Below, one piece after another: positions 9,221 through 17,591 of a stretch of 64,000 bases of DNA. The translations under genes were made by a program, and so were the position numbers. The stretch lies in contig NZ_CP108549.1 of the NCBI RefSeq assembly GCF_036010325.1, positions 7,068,001-7,132,000 on the forward strand, given 5' to 3'. The notes beneath the pieces are model-generated. The model worked only from the letters and a program-made list of their open reading frames with translations, ran no database searches and was not told the origin of the DNA. The first letter of the stretch is position 1. Every line of letters starts with the position of its first letter. This DNA is from Streptomyces sp. NBC_01210 (GTDB lineage Bacteria; Actinomycetota; Actinomycetes; Streptomycetales; Streptomycetaceae).

Positions 9221-9862
9221 ATGCCAAGAGTCGTCGTAGCCGAAACCCGGCGCCAAGATGTCGCGCAGGCCGTTCTCCGCATCGTGGGCAGGGAAGGTCT
9301 GGAAAGCGCCTCACTGCGTAACGTCGCCCAGGAGGCCGGGCTGGCCATCGGTTCTGTGAGGCACTACTTCGCCAGCCAGACCGAGCTGATGATTTTTACG
9401 ATGGAGGAGCTGCGGCGGCGCATCGACGGCCGGATCCGCAGCCATGCCGAGCAGCTGCTCGACCCGGGCGCGAGCATCGACCGCCGTACCCGCACCGAGG
9501 AACTGTTCGCCGAATTCCTTCCCCTCGACGAGACCCGTCGCGAAGAGGCGGTGCTCTGGCTGGCGTTCATCACCGCTGCGCGCACCCGCCCGGAATTCCG
9601 GCCCTGCGCACGCCGGATGTATGAGGAGGCGCGCCAGCTGATCGCGCGCGTGCTGCACGAGGCCCAGCGGTCCGGTGGTGTCCCCGGTGACCTCGACATC
9701 GCACTGGAGACCCAGCGGCTTGCCGCGCTCCTGGACGGTCTGACCCTCGGCGGAGTGCTCCATCCCGATCAGGTGGCCCCCGATGCCGCGCGCGCGATTC
9801 TCCACCGCCATCTGCGTACCCTCGTGGATCCTGACCAGGGTCGTGCGACAGGTCATCCATAG
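9221..9862 (+). CDS. TetR-family transcriptional regulator
   Basis: A 213-residue regulator. The N-terminal helix-turn-helix spans about residues 25-47 (SLRNVAQEAGLAIGSVRHYF), a clear TetR/BetI-type DNA-binding signature with the HYF end motif. The C-terminal ligand domain is helical, with an LWLAFITAAR segment like the BetI_C group. The ATG at 9221 starts the protein just before the first helix; no strong ribosome site precedes it. Its position, divergent from the membrane protein at 8644, suggests it controls that gene and itself. Confidence 0.9.
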   Translation: MPRVVVAETRRQDVAQAVLRIVGREGLESASLRNVAQEAGLAIGSVRHYFASQTELMIFTMEELRRRIDGRIRSHAEQLLDPGASIDRRTRTEELFAEFLPLDETRREEAVLWLAFITAARTRPEFRPCARRMYEEARQLIARVLHEAQRSGGVPGDLDIALETQRLAALLDGLTLGGVLHPDQVAPDAARAILHRHLRTLVDPDQGRATGHP

Positions 9863-9940
9863 CCGGTGACGCCCGGGGGCGAGAAGCGGGCGCGCATACG
9901 ATCACGGAGACCGTACGGACCACTTGGAAGGCCAACAGGC

Positions 9941-10798
9941 ATGGCGGACAAGCGCGTTGTCATCATCACCGGCGGAGGAACGGGTATCGGTGCCGCCACC
10001 GCCCGGCTGCTGCGCGCGAGTGGGCACCACGTGGTCGTCTCGGGGCGGCGACCCGATCCGCTGCATCGCCTCGCGGAGGAGACCGGAGCTCTGGCCCACC
10101 CGGCCGACATCGGTGACCCCGACGCCGTGCAAGGTCTCGTGGACACCGCAGTGGCCGCGTACGGCCGGCTCGACGGGCTCGTGCTCAACGCGGGCATCGG
10201 GCGTGGCGGCGGTGTGGGTGAGCTGTCGGTCGAGGACTGGGAGGCCGTGATGCGTACCAACCTCACCGGTCCGTTCCTTCTGCAGCGCGCCGCGCTCCCG
10301 CACTTGCTGGAGGCACGGGGCTCGGTCGTCGCCGTCGCTTCGGTGTCCGCGCTGCGCAACGGCGTGGGCAACGCCGCGTACGCGACGTCCAAGGCCGCTC
10401 TGCTCCAGCTCTGCCGATCCCTGGCCGTCGACTACGGGCCGCGCGGCGTACGGGCCAACACCGTGTGCCCGAGCTGGGTGCGCACCGATATGGCCGACCG
10501 GCAGATGGCACGTTTCGCCGACGAGGCGGGCCTGGTCGGTGGCGACGCGGGGGAGCGCGGCACCGATGCGGGCGAGCGCGGCATCGATGCGGCGTACGAG
10601 ATGGCGACCCGGCTCATTCCCGCGCGCCGCCCCGGCGAGCCGCGCGAGGTCGCCGAGGCCATCGCGTGGCTCCTCTCTCCCGCCGCTTCCTTCGTCAACG
10701 GAGCGGTGCTCACGGTGGACGGCGGTGTGACGGCCGTCGACCCCGGCACCGTCGCGTTCGACTTCCACGTCGAACCGCGCACGTCGCGCCCGGAATAG
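9941..10798 (+). CDS. SDR-family NAD(P)-dependent oxidoreductase
   Basis: A 285-residue short-chain dehydrogenase. The Rossmann glycine motif TGGGTGIG is at residues 10-17, NAG follows, and the Ser-Tyr-Lys triad appears as VASVSA ... AAYATSKAA. The C-terminal FVNGAVLTVDGG is the usual SDR end. The ATG at 9941 gives the expected N-terminus. Residues ~202-215 are a duplicated DAGERG(T/I) heptapeptide encoded by two adjacent 21-base copies (10544-10564 and 10565-10585), an insertion in the mobile substrate loop. It is probably a 3-oxoacyl reductase or alcohol dehydrogenase. The substrate is unknown. Confidence 0.88.
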   Translation: MADKRVVIITGGGTGIGAATARLLRASGHHVVVSGRRPDPLHRLAEETGALAHPADIGDPDAVQGLVDTAVAAYGRLDGLVLNAGIGRGGGVGELSVEDWEAVMRTNLTGPFLLQRAALPHLLEARGSVVAVASVSALRNGVGNAAYATSKAALLQLCRSLAVDYGPRGVRANTVCPSWVRTDMADRQMARFADEAGLVGGDAGERGTDAGERGIDAAYEMATRLIPARRPGEPREVAEAIAWLLSPAASFVNGAVLTVDGGVTAVDPGTVAFDFHVEPRTSRPE

Positions 10799-10828
10799 TG
10801 AGCCCGGAATAGTGCGCCCGGAACAGTG
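10788..10828. repeat. Three 14-base-period direct repeats over the SDR stop codon
   Basis: The 13-base unit GCCCGGAATAGTG occurs at 10788-10800 and 10802-10814, and with one change (AACAG) at 10816-10828. The first copy contains the SDR stop codon, so the repeats look like local tandem duplication after the gene. Confidence 0.8.
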
Positions 10829-10896
10829 CCCCGCCGCATCGGACTGAGCGTGCGGACCTGCCGTACCCATGCCGCCAAGTTGCGGGCGACACCCCG

Positions 10897-11165
10897 GTGT
10901 CCGGCTTTCTCCGTTTCCACCGCGAGAACGACAACCGGGCCGACGCACTGAGGGAGCACGCTACGAGGTGCTGCAACTCACCCCCGACGAGCGCGAGTTC
11001 GTACGCCGGCTCGGCAAGCGCATGATGGGCCACGACATTTTCTACGTGGGCGTCGACCTCGCCTTCCCGTATGTGATCGAGATCAACATGGAGAACCCTG
11101 GCGGACTGAACAATCACCGGCGCGTCACGGGCGAGGACCGGTCGTCCGAGGCCGTCAACACGGTG
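10897..11165 (+). pseudogene. Remnant of a glutathione-synthetase-like ATP-grasp protein
   Basis: Two out-of-frame pieces read like the end of an ATP-grasp enzyme. From 10897, one frame gives GFLRFHRENDNRADAL. From about 10950, another gives RYEVLQLTPDEREFVRRLGK, then DIFYVGVDLAFPYVIEINME. The G-V-D-L ... E-I-N-M-E-N-P-G-G pattern is the metal-binding end of glutathione-synthetase-type ATP-grasp domains. There is no upstream domain and no credible start, and a frameshift separates the pieces, so this is a decayed C-terminal fragment. Confidence 0.6.
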
Positions 11166-11298
11166 CCGGCCGCCCTGCGCACCGCCGGAAAGCGGTCACA
11201 AGCTGGGGCGGTAGCGGACAGTCACCGTTCGACGTGCGGGGGTGACGAGGTCCTGGTTCGCTGGTTGAGCCCGCTCTCCCTACTGTCAAGGAGTGACA

Positions 11299-11499
11299 AT
11301 GAGCGTTGCAGGCGAATCCCGAGGTCGAGCGCAGCAGATGCGCGACAAGGCGCAGCAGCTGTCCGAAGCTGCGGAGCGCGCGACTGACCCGCAGGAGCGT
11401 CAGAAGCTGCAGGAGAAGGCGCGCCGACTGAAGGAGCAGAGCCAGCAAGAGGGCTCGATGGGCTCGATGGGTGGGCAGGAGCAGTCCCCGCCTGCGTGA
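11299..11499 (+). CDS. Small charged helical protein (DUF6381-like)
   Basis: A 66-residue hydrophilic protein. Almost all of residues 7-50 is predicted helix rich in Gln, Lys, Glu and Arg (MRDKAQQLSEAAERA then RQKLQEKARRLKEQ), followed by a Ser-Met-Gly-rich tail. AAGGAG lies 5 bases before the ATG at 11299; an alternative GTG at 11293 overlaps that site and is less likely. It resembles small Streptomyces proteins annotated DUF6381. The function is unknown. A strong hairpin follows directly, so it is probably a single-gene transcript. Confidence 0.75.
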   Translation: MSVAGESRGRAQQMRDKAQQLSEAAERATDPQERQKLQEKARRLKEQSQQEGSMGSMGGQEQSPPA

Positions 11500-11521
11500 A
11501 GCACCTGGCCATCACAGGCCC

Positions 11522-11556
11522 ATGGCCTCCAGTCCGCCGTGCGGACTGGAGGCCAT
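11522..11556. terminator. 16-bp perfect hairpin after the small helical protein gene
   Basis: Arms 11522-11537 and 11541-11556 pair exactly around a 3-base loop, 23 bases after the stop codon. It precedes the next + strand gene at 11584, so it separates the two transcripts. Confidence 0.82.
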
Positions 11557-11583
11557 CGGCAGGCAAGGTACGGAAAGGCAGGA

Positions 11584-11964
11584 ATGACCGTGAGTAGCGA
11601 TCAGCAGGAAACGACCCCGGTCGTCGTCACGCTCAGCGATTGCTCGAAGGAGGACGCCGACACCGTCTTCCGCGTGCTGGCGCAGTCCTTCGCCTCGGAC
11701 CGTGCCGATGACGATGCACCGCAGTACACGTCCCACCCGCACACAACCGTGTGGACCTCGACGTTCGAGGTGGGCCCCACGCACGCCCCTGCCGTACCTG
11801 TGCAGTTGGCAGCACCGTGTGTAGTGGGTGTGCAAGGCACCTACTGGGGGGTGGACCGGCTGGGCGAGACGCTGGCAGCCGCGTTCGTCGTGCAGGTGGA
11901 GGGAATGGCCGCCGGCGATCAGGAGAAAGACGTCCAGTTGCGGCTCGAGAGCGGAGTCCGCTAG
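11584..11964 (+). CDS. Hypothetical protein, possibly DUF6207-like
   Basis: A 126-residue protein with a good AAGGCAGGA ribosome site just before the ATG. The N-terminal half (VVVTLSDCSKEDADTVFRVL) resembles the beta-alpha start of the small Streptomyces DUF6207 family, and it continues through a beta-rich domain to the end. There are no membrane segments, signal or catalytic motifs. The function is unknown, and the family link is by eye only. Confidence 0.6.
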   Translation: MTVSSDQQETTPVVVTLSDCSKEDADTVFRVLAQSFASDRADDDAPQYTSHPHTTVWTSTFEVGPTHAPAVPVQLAAPCVVGVQGTYWGVDRLGETLAAAFVVQVEGMAAGDQEKDVQLRLESGVR

Positions 11965-12162
11965 TCCGGTCCAGGAGACACCAGGCCGACCCGGAATTCG
12001 CCAGCGCGGGGAGTCCGCCAGTCCGCCAGTACGGAGCCCGGCGTCCGGCAGTGCGGCCGGCCCGGATGTCCGGCCGGCACCCGGCCGACACCCGCGCTCT
12101 GCGTTGCCAGACCGTGCGTACCGCGCGAGTGTCGAAAGACCGAGCTCGAGGAGGACAGCTCC

Positions 12163-13572
12163 ATGCCCATCGCCACGGTGAATCCCGCCACCGGAGAGAC
12201 GCTCAGGACGTTCGACGCGCTCGGAGCCGAGGAGATCGAACGGCGCCTGGCGCTCGCCGTGACCGCCTTCGGGCAGCACCGCACCACGGAGTTCAGCCGG
12301 CGGACGGAGTTGCTCAACCGCGCCGCGGACCTTCTGGAACAGGACCAGCAGGACATCGCCCGCACCATGACCACCGAGATGGGCAAGACGATCGTGGCCG
12401 CCCGCGCGGAGGCGGCGAAGTGCGCGAAGGCGATGCGCTGGTACGCCGCGCACGCCGAGGAACTCCTCGCCGACGAGCATCCTTCGGCCGCCGACCTGAA
12501 GGACTCCGGTGCTTCCCGCGCCAGCGTCCGCTACCGTCCGCTCGGCGTTGTCCTGGCCGTGATGCCGTGGAACTTCCCGCTCTGGCAGGTCGTACGGTTC
12601 GCGGCCCCCGCGCTCATGGCCGGCAACGTCGGTCTGCTCAAGCACGCTTCGAACGTGCCGCAGACCGCTCTGTACCTGGAGGACCTCTTCCGCCGGGCCG
12701 GCTTCCCGGAGGGGTGTTTCCAGACGCTGCTCGTGGGATCCGGCGCGGTCGAGAACATCCTGCGCGATCCCAGGGTGGCTGCCGCCACACTCACCGGCAG
12801 CGAGCCGGCCGGGCGCTCCGTCGCCGCCATCGCCGGCGACGAGGTGAAGAAGACCGTACTGGAGCTCGGCGGCAGCGACCCCTTCGTCGTGATGCCGTCG
12901 GCCGATGTCGAACGGGCGGCCCGGACTGCGGTGACGGCCCGGGTGCAGAACAACGGCCAGTCCTGCATCGCGGCCAAGCGCTTCATCGTCCACGCCGACG
13001 TGTACGAAGACTTCTGTGAGCGTTTCACCGCGGGAATACGGGAGTTGACCGTCGGCGACCCGATGCAGGAGTCCACCGATGTCGGCCCGCTCGCCAGCGA
13101 ACAGGGCCGTACGGATCTCGAAGCGCTGGTCGACGACGCCCTGAGCCTCGGCGCGACGGCACGGTGCGGAGCCAAGCGTCCCGAGAAGCTGGACCGGGGC
13201 TGGTACTACGAGCCCACCGTCCTCACCGACATCTCCGTCGGCATGCGGATCCATCACGAAGAGGCCTTCGGTCCGGTCGCCACGGTCTACCGCGCGGCCG
13301 GCCTCGACGAGGCGCTGGCCATCGCCAACGACACGCCCTTCGGACTGAGTTCCAATGTGTGGACCCGCGACGAAGGGGAAGTGGAGCGGTTCACAAGCGA
13401 CATGGCCGCCGGCGGCGTCTTCTTCAACGGAATGACGGCCTCCCACCCCGCACTGCCCTTCGGTGGCGTCAAGCGCTCCGGCTTCGGCAGGGAGCTGTCG
13501 AGGCACGGTATCCAGGAGTTCTGCAATGTCACCACGGTGTGGCACGGCGCCGAGCCGGACGACAACAGCTGA
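12163..13572 (+). CDS. gabD: Succinate-semialdehyde dehydrogenase (NAD(P)+)
   Basis: A 469-residue aldehyde dehydrogenase. It shows the N-terminal MPWNFPLWQVVRFAAPALMA, the catalytic glutamate E234 in LELGGSDPF and the nucleophile C268 in NNGQSCIAAKRF. The Q-S-C-I-A-A-K-R-F context is characteristic of the succinate-semialdehyde group, which oxidises the aldehyde to succinate in the GABA shunt. The ATG has GAGGAGGACAG upstream. The ~200 bases before it (11965-12162) hold only CCAGT/CCGGC-rich direct repeats. No transaminase gene is nearby. Confidence 0.88.
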   Translation: MPIATVNPATGETLRTFDALGAEEIERRLALAVTAFGQHRTTEFSRRTELLNRAADLLEQDQQDIARTMTTEMGKTIVAARAEAAKCAKAMRWYAAHAEELLADEHPSAADLKDSGASRASVRYRPLGVVLAVMPWNFPLWQVVRFAAPALMAGNVGLLKHASNVPQTALYLEDLFRRAGFPEGCFQTLLVGSGAVENILRDPRVAAATLTGSEPAGRSVAAIAGDEVKKTVLELGGSDPFVVMPSADVERAARTAVTARVQNNGQSCIAAKRFIVHADVYEDFCERFTAGIRELTVGDPMQESTDVGPLASEQGRTDLEALVDDALSLGATARCGAKRPEKLDRGWYYEPTVLTDISVGMRIHHEEAFGPVATVYRAAGLDEALAIANDTPFGLSSNVWTRDEGEVERFTSDMAAGGVFFNGMTASHPALPFGGVKRSGFGRELSRHGIQEFCNVTTVWHGAEPDDNS

Positions 13573-13732
13573 TCGGACAACGCGGCTGACCCCGGCAGAC
13601 CTCTCGCCCCGGACATGGGGCCGAGGTCGCGGCCGGAGGGGGCGCCGGGGCCGTTCGCGACGATTCGAACAAGCCGATTCGCGGCCCACTCACCCGTGTC
13701 GCTGTTGGGCCGAACGGGTGAGGGGGGCGAGG

Positions 13733-14137
13733 ATGGGGCGCATGAGTAGGTACGAGAGGTACGACGTCACCGACGAACAGTGGGAGGGGCTGGCGCAGGT
13801 CGTCCCGTTGCGCAGTCGTAACGAGTGGCCTTCGCGGGTCGACCACAACACGATCCCGCAGGATTACGCGGCCGCCGAGCAGCGTCGTTTTGTCGTGCTG
13901 CGGGTGCAGGTCTTCGCCGACGCGCGCGAGGTCGCCGAGTACCTCGTCGCCCAGATCCCGGTACTGCTGGACCTCACCGGCGCCGAAACCGAAGTGGCCA
14001 AGCGCATCCTGGACTTCAGCAGTGGTGTGGTCTTCGGTCTTGGCAGCGGGATGCACCGGGTCGACCGGAATGTCTTCCTGCTCGCCCCGGTCGGCACGGA
14101 GGTCGAGGGGATCGCGGCCGCCGTCCCCCGTTCGTAG
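13733..14137 (+). CDS. SepF-like cell-division protein
   Basis: A 134-residue protein. The C-terminal ~80 residues match the SepF fold: RRFVVLRVQVFADAREVAEY, then VLLDLTGAETEVAKRILDF, then GVVFGLGSGMHRVDRNVFLL. SepF links FtsZ filaments to the membrane. This copy lacks the usual N-terminal membrane-binding amphipathic helix and long linker, so it is more like the short Streptomyces SepF-like paralogues (SflA/SflB) that modulate Z-ring placement than the main SepF. Two close starts exist, 13733 and 13742. I chose 13733 because GAGGGGGG lies about 5 bases upstream of it. Confidence 0.82.
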   Translation: MGRMSRYERYDVTDEQWEGLAQVVPLRSRNEWPSRVDHNTIPQDYAAAEQRRFVVLRVQVFADAREVAEYLVAQIPVLLDLTGAETEVAKRILDFSSGVVFGLGSGMHRVDRNVFLLAPVGTEVEGIAAAVPRS

Positions 14138-14193
14138 GAAGGTCATCGAGGCGGAACGGTTCGGCGCATTTCGTGCTGCGTACCGTCCCGCTC

Positions 14194-15342
14194 ATGGACG
14201 TAACCACGCTGCTCAACGGCGCGAACTGCACCCGCCCCACCGTCACCGAACTGCGGCTCTCCGCCTTCAAATCGCACCGGGGCGTGGTCCTGCCCCTCGG
14301 TCCGCTGACCCTCTTCGCGGGCGCGAGCGGCAGCGGTAAGTCGAGCGTCCTGCAGATGTACGAGGCGCTGGCGCGGCTCGGCGCGGGCGACGAGCTCGAA
14401 ACAGCCTTCCCGGAACCCGCGGCCTGTGTGCCGGAGTGGGCGGAGGCCGACGGGCAGGGCCGACGGGGATTTCGGATCGGCTGCACGGTCGACGGCCCGG
14501 CCGGTCCCGTACAGCTCGATCTCGCAGTACAGGCGGAACCCGAACTGCGCGTGGTGGGCGAGCGGCTGACCAGCGGCGGGCGCACCCTGCTGACCACCGC
14601 GCTGCGCGATCCCGGACGGTCCTCGGTGCAAGCTGCCTGGCACACGGCGGGCGCCGCGACCGTGACGCGGGCCCCGCTGCCGGACGACCGGCTCGGCACG
14701 GCGCTGCTGCCGCTGCGCGTGGCCGGCAAGACGCAAGGCCAGTTACAAGTCCTCGCTGCTGCCGAGCAGGTCGTCGTGGCACTGCGGTCGGTCTTCGCCT
14801 GTGACCCGCAGCCGCAGCGGATGCGCGAGCCGGTGGCGGCGGGGGAGGGGAGGCTGCGGCGCGGCTGCGACAACCTGGCGGAGGTGCTGCACCGCACGCG
14901 GAGCCAGTGCGCCAAACGGCATGCCCGGCTGGCCGCGGCGGCGCGGGTGGGATGCGCGGGGGACGTCGCGGATCTGGCCGTCGAAGAGCTCGGCGACGGG
15001 ACGGTACGGGCGCTGCTCGGCCGGAGCGGTGCACGGGGAGCGACGCCCGTGGGGCGGCTCGGCGAGGGCGAGTTGAGATATCTGGCGCTGGCGCTGGTAC
15101 TGCTCACCGGGCCGGGGGTGCTGGCCATGGACCAGGCGGCCGAGGTGCCGGCGGCGTACCAGTCGCTCACCGTTCTGGCGGACGGCTTCGACCGCTGCCT
15201 GGACCCGCGGCAGTCGCGCGAACTGCTGTCGCTGGGCGCGGAGATGTGCGCGCGCGGGCACATTCGACTGGTGGGGGCGGTCGCCGATGCGTCGTATGCG
15301 CGCGGGGTGGACGGTGTGACGGTGGTAGACCTGGTGCCGTGA
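14194..15342 (+). CDS. AAA/SMC-like ATPase (ABC-type ATP-binding, RecF/OLD-like)
   Basis: A 382-residue ATPase. Walker A GASGSGKSS comes early (residues ~42-50), after the LSAFKSHRGVVLPLGPLTLF lead strand typical of AAA_21/RecF-like proteins. A late LGEGELRYLALALVL matches the ABC signature, and GVLAMDQAA is a degenerate Walker B. Such proteins are usually DNA- or nuclease-linked. Codon 184 is TTA (14743-14745), so translation may need the bldA tRNA. The ATG at 14194 is preferred; an in-frame GTG lies at 14173. The stop overlaps the start of a MazG-like gene by 4 bases, which suggests a functional pair. Confidence 0.75.
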   Translation: MDVTTLLNGANCTRPTVTELRLSAFKSHRGVVLPLGPLTLFAGASGSGKSSVLQMYEALARLGAGDELETAFPEPAACVPEWAEADGQGRRGFRIGCTVDGPAGPVQLDLAVQAEPELRVVGERLTSGGRTLLTTALRDPGRSSVQAAWHTAGAATVTRAPLPDDRLGTALLPLRVAGKTQGQLQVLAAAEQVVVALRSVFACDPQPQRMREPVAAGEGRLRRGCDNLAEVLHRTRSQCAKRHARLAAAARVGCAGDVADLAVEELGDGTVRALLGRSGARGATPVGRLGEGELRYLALALVLLTGPGVLAMDQAAEVPAAYQSLTVLADGFDRCLDPRQSRELLSLGAEMCARGHIRLVGAVADASYARGVDGVTVVDLVP

Positions 15343-15671
15343 CGAGAGAAGACGGACTGGATGTGGCGGGGTTGCAGCGCAGGCTGGCCGAGTTCGCGGC
15401 GGCGCGGGACTGGCAGCCGTACCACACCCCGAAGAACCTGGCGGTGGCGCTGAGCGTCGAGGCGTCCGAACTGGTGGAGATCTTCCAGTGGTTGACGCCC
15501 GAGCAGTCGGCGCGAGTGATGGAGAAGGAGGGGGCGGCGCATCGGGTGCGGGACGAGGTCGCGGATGTGCTCGCGTATCTGCTGCAGTTCTGCGAGGTGC
15601 TCGGGATCGACGCGCTGGCGGCGCTCTCCGACAAGATCGACCGGAATGAGGTTCGCTTCCCGGCGAAGTGA
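15339..15671 (+). CDS. MazG-like nucleotide pyrophosphohydrolase
   Basis: A 110-residue all-alpha NTP pyrophosphatase. The two metal-binding helices are visible as EASELVEIFQW and DEVADVLAYLLQF, giving the E-x-x-E ... E-x-x-D acidic set. The close match to ARDW.PYHTPKNLAVALSVE is typical of the RS21-C6/dCTPase-like branch, which clears non-canonical or excess nucleotides. The GTG start overlaps the ATPase stop (GTGA). The pair may be a nucleotide-quality or defence module, but only single-domain evidence supports that. Confidence 0.85.
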   Translation: MTREDGLDVAGLQRRLAEFAAARDWQPYHTPKNLAVALSVEASELVEIFQWLTPEQSARVMEKEGAAHRVRDEVADVLAYLLQFCEVLGIDALAALSDKIDRNEVRFPAK

Positions 15672-15696
15672 TTTTCGACGCGAAGTGATTTTCGAC
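15664..15696. repeat. Tandem 17-base repeat spanning the MazG-like stop codon
   Basis: The unit CGAAGTGATTTTCGAC occurs at 15664-15679 and 15681-15696. Each copy is also a small hairpin (CGAA...TTCG). The first copy contains the stop codon. Confidence 0.75.
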
Positions 15697-15870
15697 CGGT
15701 TCGCGGCCCCTCCACACAGGCCTTCGTCACTCTATGGAGTTGTTGAGTTATCCACAACGGCCTTGGTGTCCACAGATTTCCGAATTCCCCTGGCTTTCAG
15801 ACTCAAGGAGCTTCACTCTGGGTAATGAACTGAGTGGGCAGAAAGTCGTACGAACGGGGGTGGCGTACAT

Positions 15871-16521
15871 ATGGATGCGGAACGGCTGATCGGGCTCAGT
15901 CGGCACGCCTTGGCGCAGAGCCGGGCGGTGCCGGACATTGTCGCCGAGGCCTGGCAGGCGCAAGCCCTCGCCCAGGCGATCGGCAGCCGGCTGGCGCTGT
16001 ACGGGCCACAGGAGCTGAGAAGCGAGGCGCGCGGGCTCAGCGAGATCGGTGGTCGAGGGTGTGGGGTGCTCGACCATCCGATGGTGCGCAGCGGCGGGGT
16101 CCGTGCCGCGCAGCTGTCCGAGGTGGTGGACGCGCGGCGGACATTGATCGGGCTGGGAGTGCTGTTGGGCGATGTGGGGATCGCTCTGGTCGGGGTCGCG
16201 TGCGCCACCGACGAGGAGGGGCTGTACTGGCAGTGCATCGAGGCGATAGACGCCGCTGACGAGTCGAGCGACCGGGTGCGGGGAATGCTGCGCAGGCTCG
16301 CGGTACGGGATTCGGAGAGACCGCCCGACACCATCCGGGGCAGAGCCGGGCCGGTGGCTGCGCGGGACACGATGTCGGACTCGCCTCCCGCGCCGCCTCG
16401 CTTGCTCCCCCCGCGCTCCTCTCCTTCTTCCCCTTCCACGCCTTCTTCGCCTTCCTTGTCCGACTCGGTGGAGGAAGCGGACGAGATGGATGCGGTGGAC
16501 TCGGCGGCGGGGCCGTCGTGA
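15871..16521 (+). CDS. DUF6099-like hypothetical protein
   Basis: A 216-residue protein. Residues 1-150 are helical (MDAERLIGLSRHALAQSRAV then EAWQAQALAQAIGSRLALYG) and similar to Streptomyces proteins annotated DUF6099. The last ~65 residues are low-complexity Pro/Ser followed by an acidic EEADEMD tail. There is no signal peptide and no catalytic motif. The ATG at 15871 lies just after a GTGGCGTACAT stretch with a weak ribosome site. The function is unknown. Confidence 0.72.
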   Translation: MDAERLIGLSRHALAQSRAVPDIVAEAWQAQALAQAIGSRLALYGPQELRSEARGLSEIGGRGCGVLDHPMVRSGGVRAAQLSEVVDARRTLIGLGVLLGDVGIALVGVACATDEEGLYWQCIEAIDAADESSDRVRGMLRRLAVRDSERPPDTIRGRAGPVAARDTMSDSPPAPPRLLPPRSSPSSPSTPSSPSLSDSVEEADEMDAVDSAAGPS

Positions 16522-16635
16522 CCTCGGGTACGGCTTCCTGCGGGCCGCCGGGTTGAGGTTTTCACCCGGGCGAGCCGGTGGGGGCATGGCAGGGACGGTG
16601 GGGTTGACGGCCGTACGAAGGTGCAGGATGGATGC

Positions 16636-17559
16636 ATGGATCTTCGAATCTTCACCGAGCCCCAGCAAGGGGCGAGCTACGACACCCTGCTGACCGTTGC
16701 CAAGGCCACCGAGGACCTCGGGTTCGACGCCTTCTTCCGCTCCGACCACTACCTGCGCATGGGCTCCGCCGACGGACTGCCCGGGCCGACCGACGCCTGG
16801 ATCACCCTGGCCGGGCTGGCACGCGAGACCAAGCGGATCCGCCTCGGCACGCTGATGACCGCCGGGACGTTCCGGCTGCCGGGCGTGCTGGCCATCCAGG
16901 TCGCGCAGGTCGACCAGATGTCGGGCGGCCGGGTGGAACTGGGCCTGGGCGCAGGCTGGTTCGAGGAGGAGCACAAGGCGTACGGCATTCCGTTCCCGAA
17001 GGAGAAGTTCGGGCGGCTGGAGGAGCAGTTGGCCATCATCACGGGACTGTGGGCCACAGAGGTCGGCAAGACCTTCTCGTACGAGGGCACGCACTATCAG
17101 CTGGCCGACTCGCCCGCGCTGCCCAAGCCCGCCCAGGGGAAGGTGCCGGTGCTGATCGGCGGGCACGGCGCGAGCCGCACCCCACGGCTGGCCGCGCAGT
17201 ACGCCGACGAGTTCAACCTTCCGTTTGCCTCCATCGAGGACAGCGAGCGGCAGTTCGGCCGGGTCCGCGCCGCAGCCGAGGCGGCGGGACGCGGGGCGGA
17301 CGACCTGGTGTACTCCAACGCCTTGGTCGTCTGCGTGGGCAAGGACGACGCGGAGGTGGCACGCCGAGCGGCGGTCATCGGACGTGAGGCGGACGAGCTG
17401 AAGGCGAACGGGCTGGCCGGCTCGCCCGCCGAAGTTGTCGACAAGATCGGGCGGTACGGCGCGATCGGTTCGTCCCGGATCTATCTCCAGGTGCTGGACC
17501 TCGATGACCTGGACCATCTTGAGCTGATCTCGTCGCAGGTCCAGTCCCAGCTGGGCTGA
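16636..17559 (+). CDS. LLM-class F420-dependent oxidoreductase
   Basis: A 307-residue luciferase-like TIM-barrel oxidoreductase. Typical blocks are GFDAFFRSDHYL near residue 32, RLGTLMTAGTFRLPGVLAIQ, then GRVELGLGAGWFEEEH and PVLIGGHGASRTPRLAAQYA. These match F420-dependent LLM enzymes of actinomycetes rather than FMN luciferases. They transfer hydride between F420 and a small organic substrate, which cannot be named here. The ATG at 16636 follows AGGATGG; an upstream in-frame ATG at 16627 is possible. It stands alone, followed 32 bases later by the methyltransferase. Confidence 0.88.
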   Translation: MDLRIFTEPQQGASYDTLLTVAKATEDLGFDAFFRSDHYLRMGSADGLPGPTDAWITLAGLARETKRIRLGTLMTAGTFRLPGVLAIQVAQVDQMSGGRVELGLGAGWFEEEHKAYGIPFPKEKFGRLEEQLAIITGLWATEVGKTFSYEGTHYQLADSPALPKPAQGKVPVLIGGHGASRTPRLAAQYADEFNLPFASIEDSERQFGRVRAAAEAAGRGADDLVYSNALVVCVGKDDAEVARRAAVIGREADELKANGLAGSPAEVVDKIGRYGAIGSSRIYLQVLDLDDLDHLELISSQVQSQLG

Positions 17560-17591
17560 GCCGCTGCCGACCCGAGCACCCGGGAGTTCTC

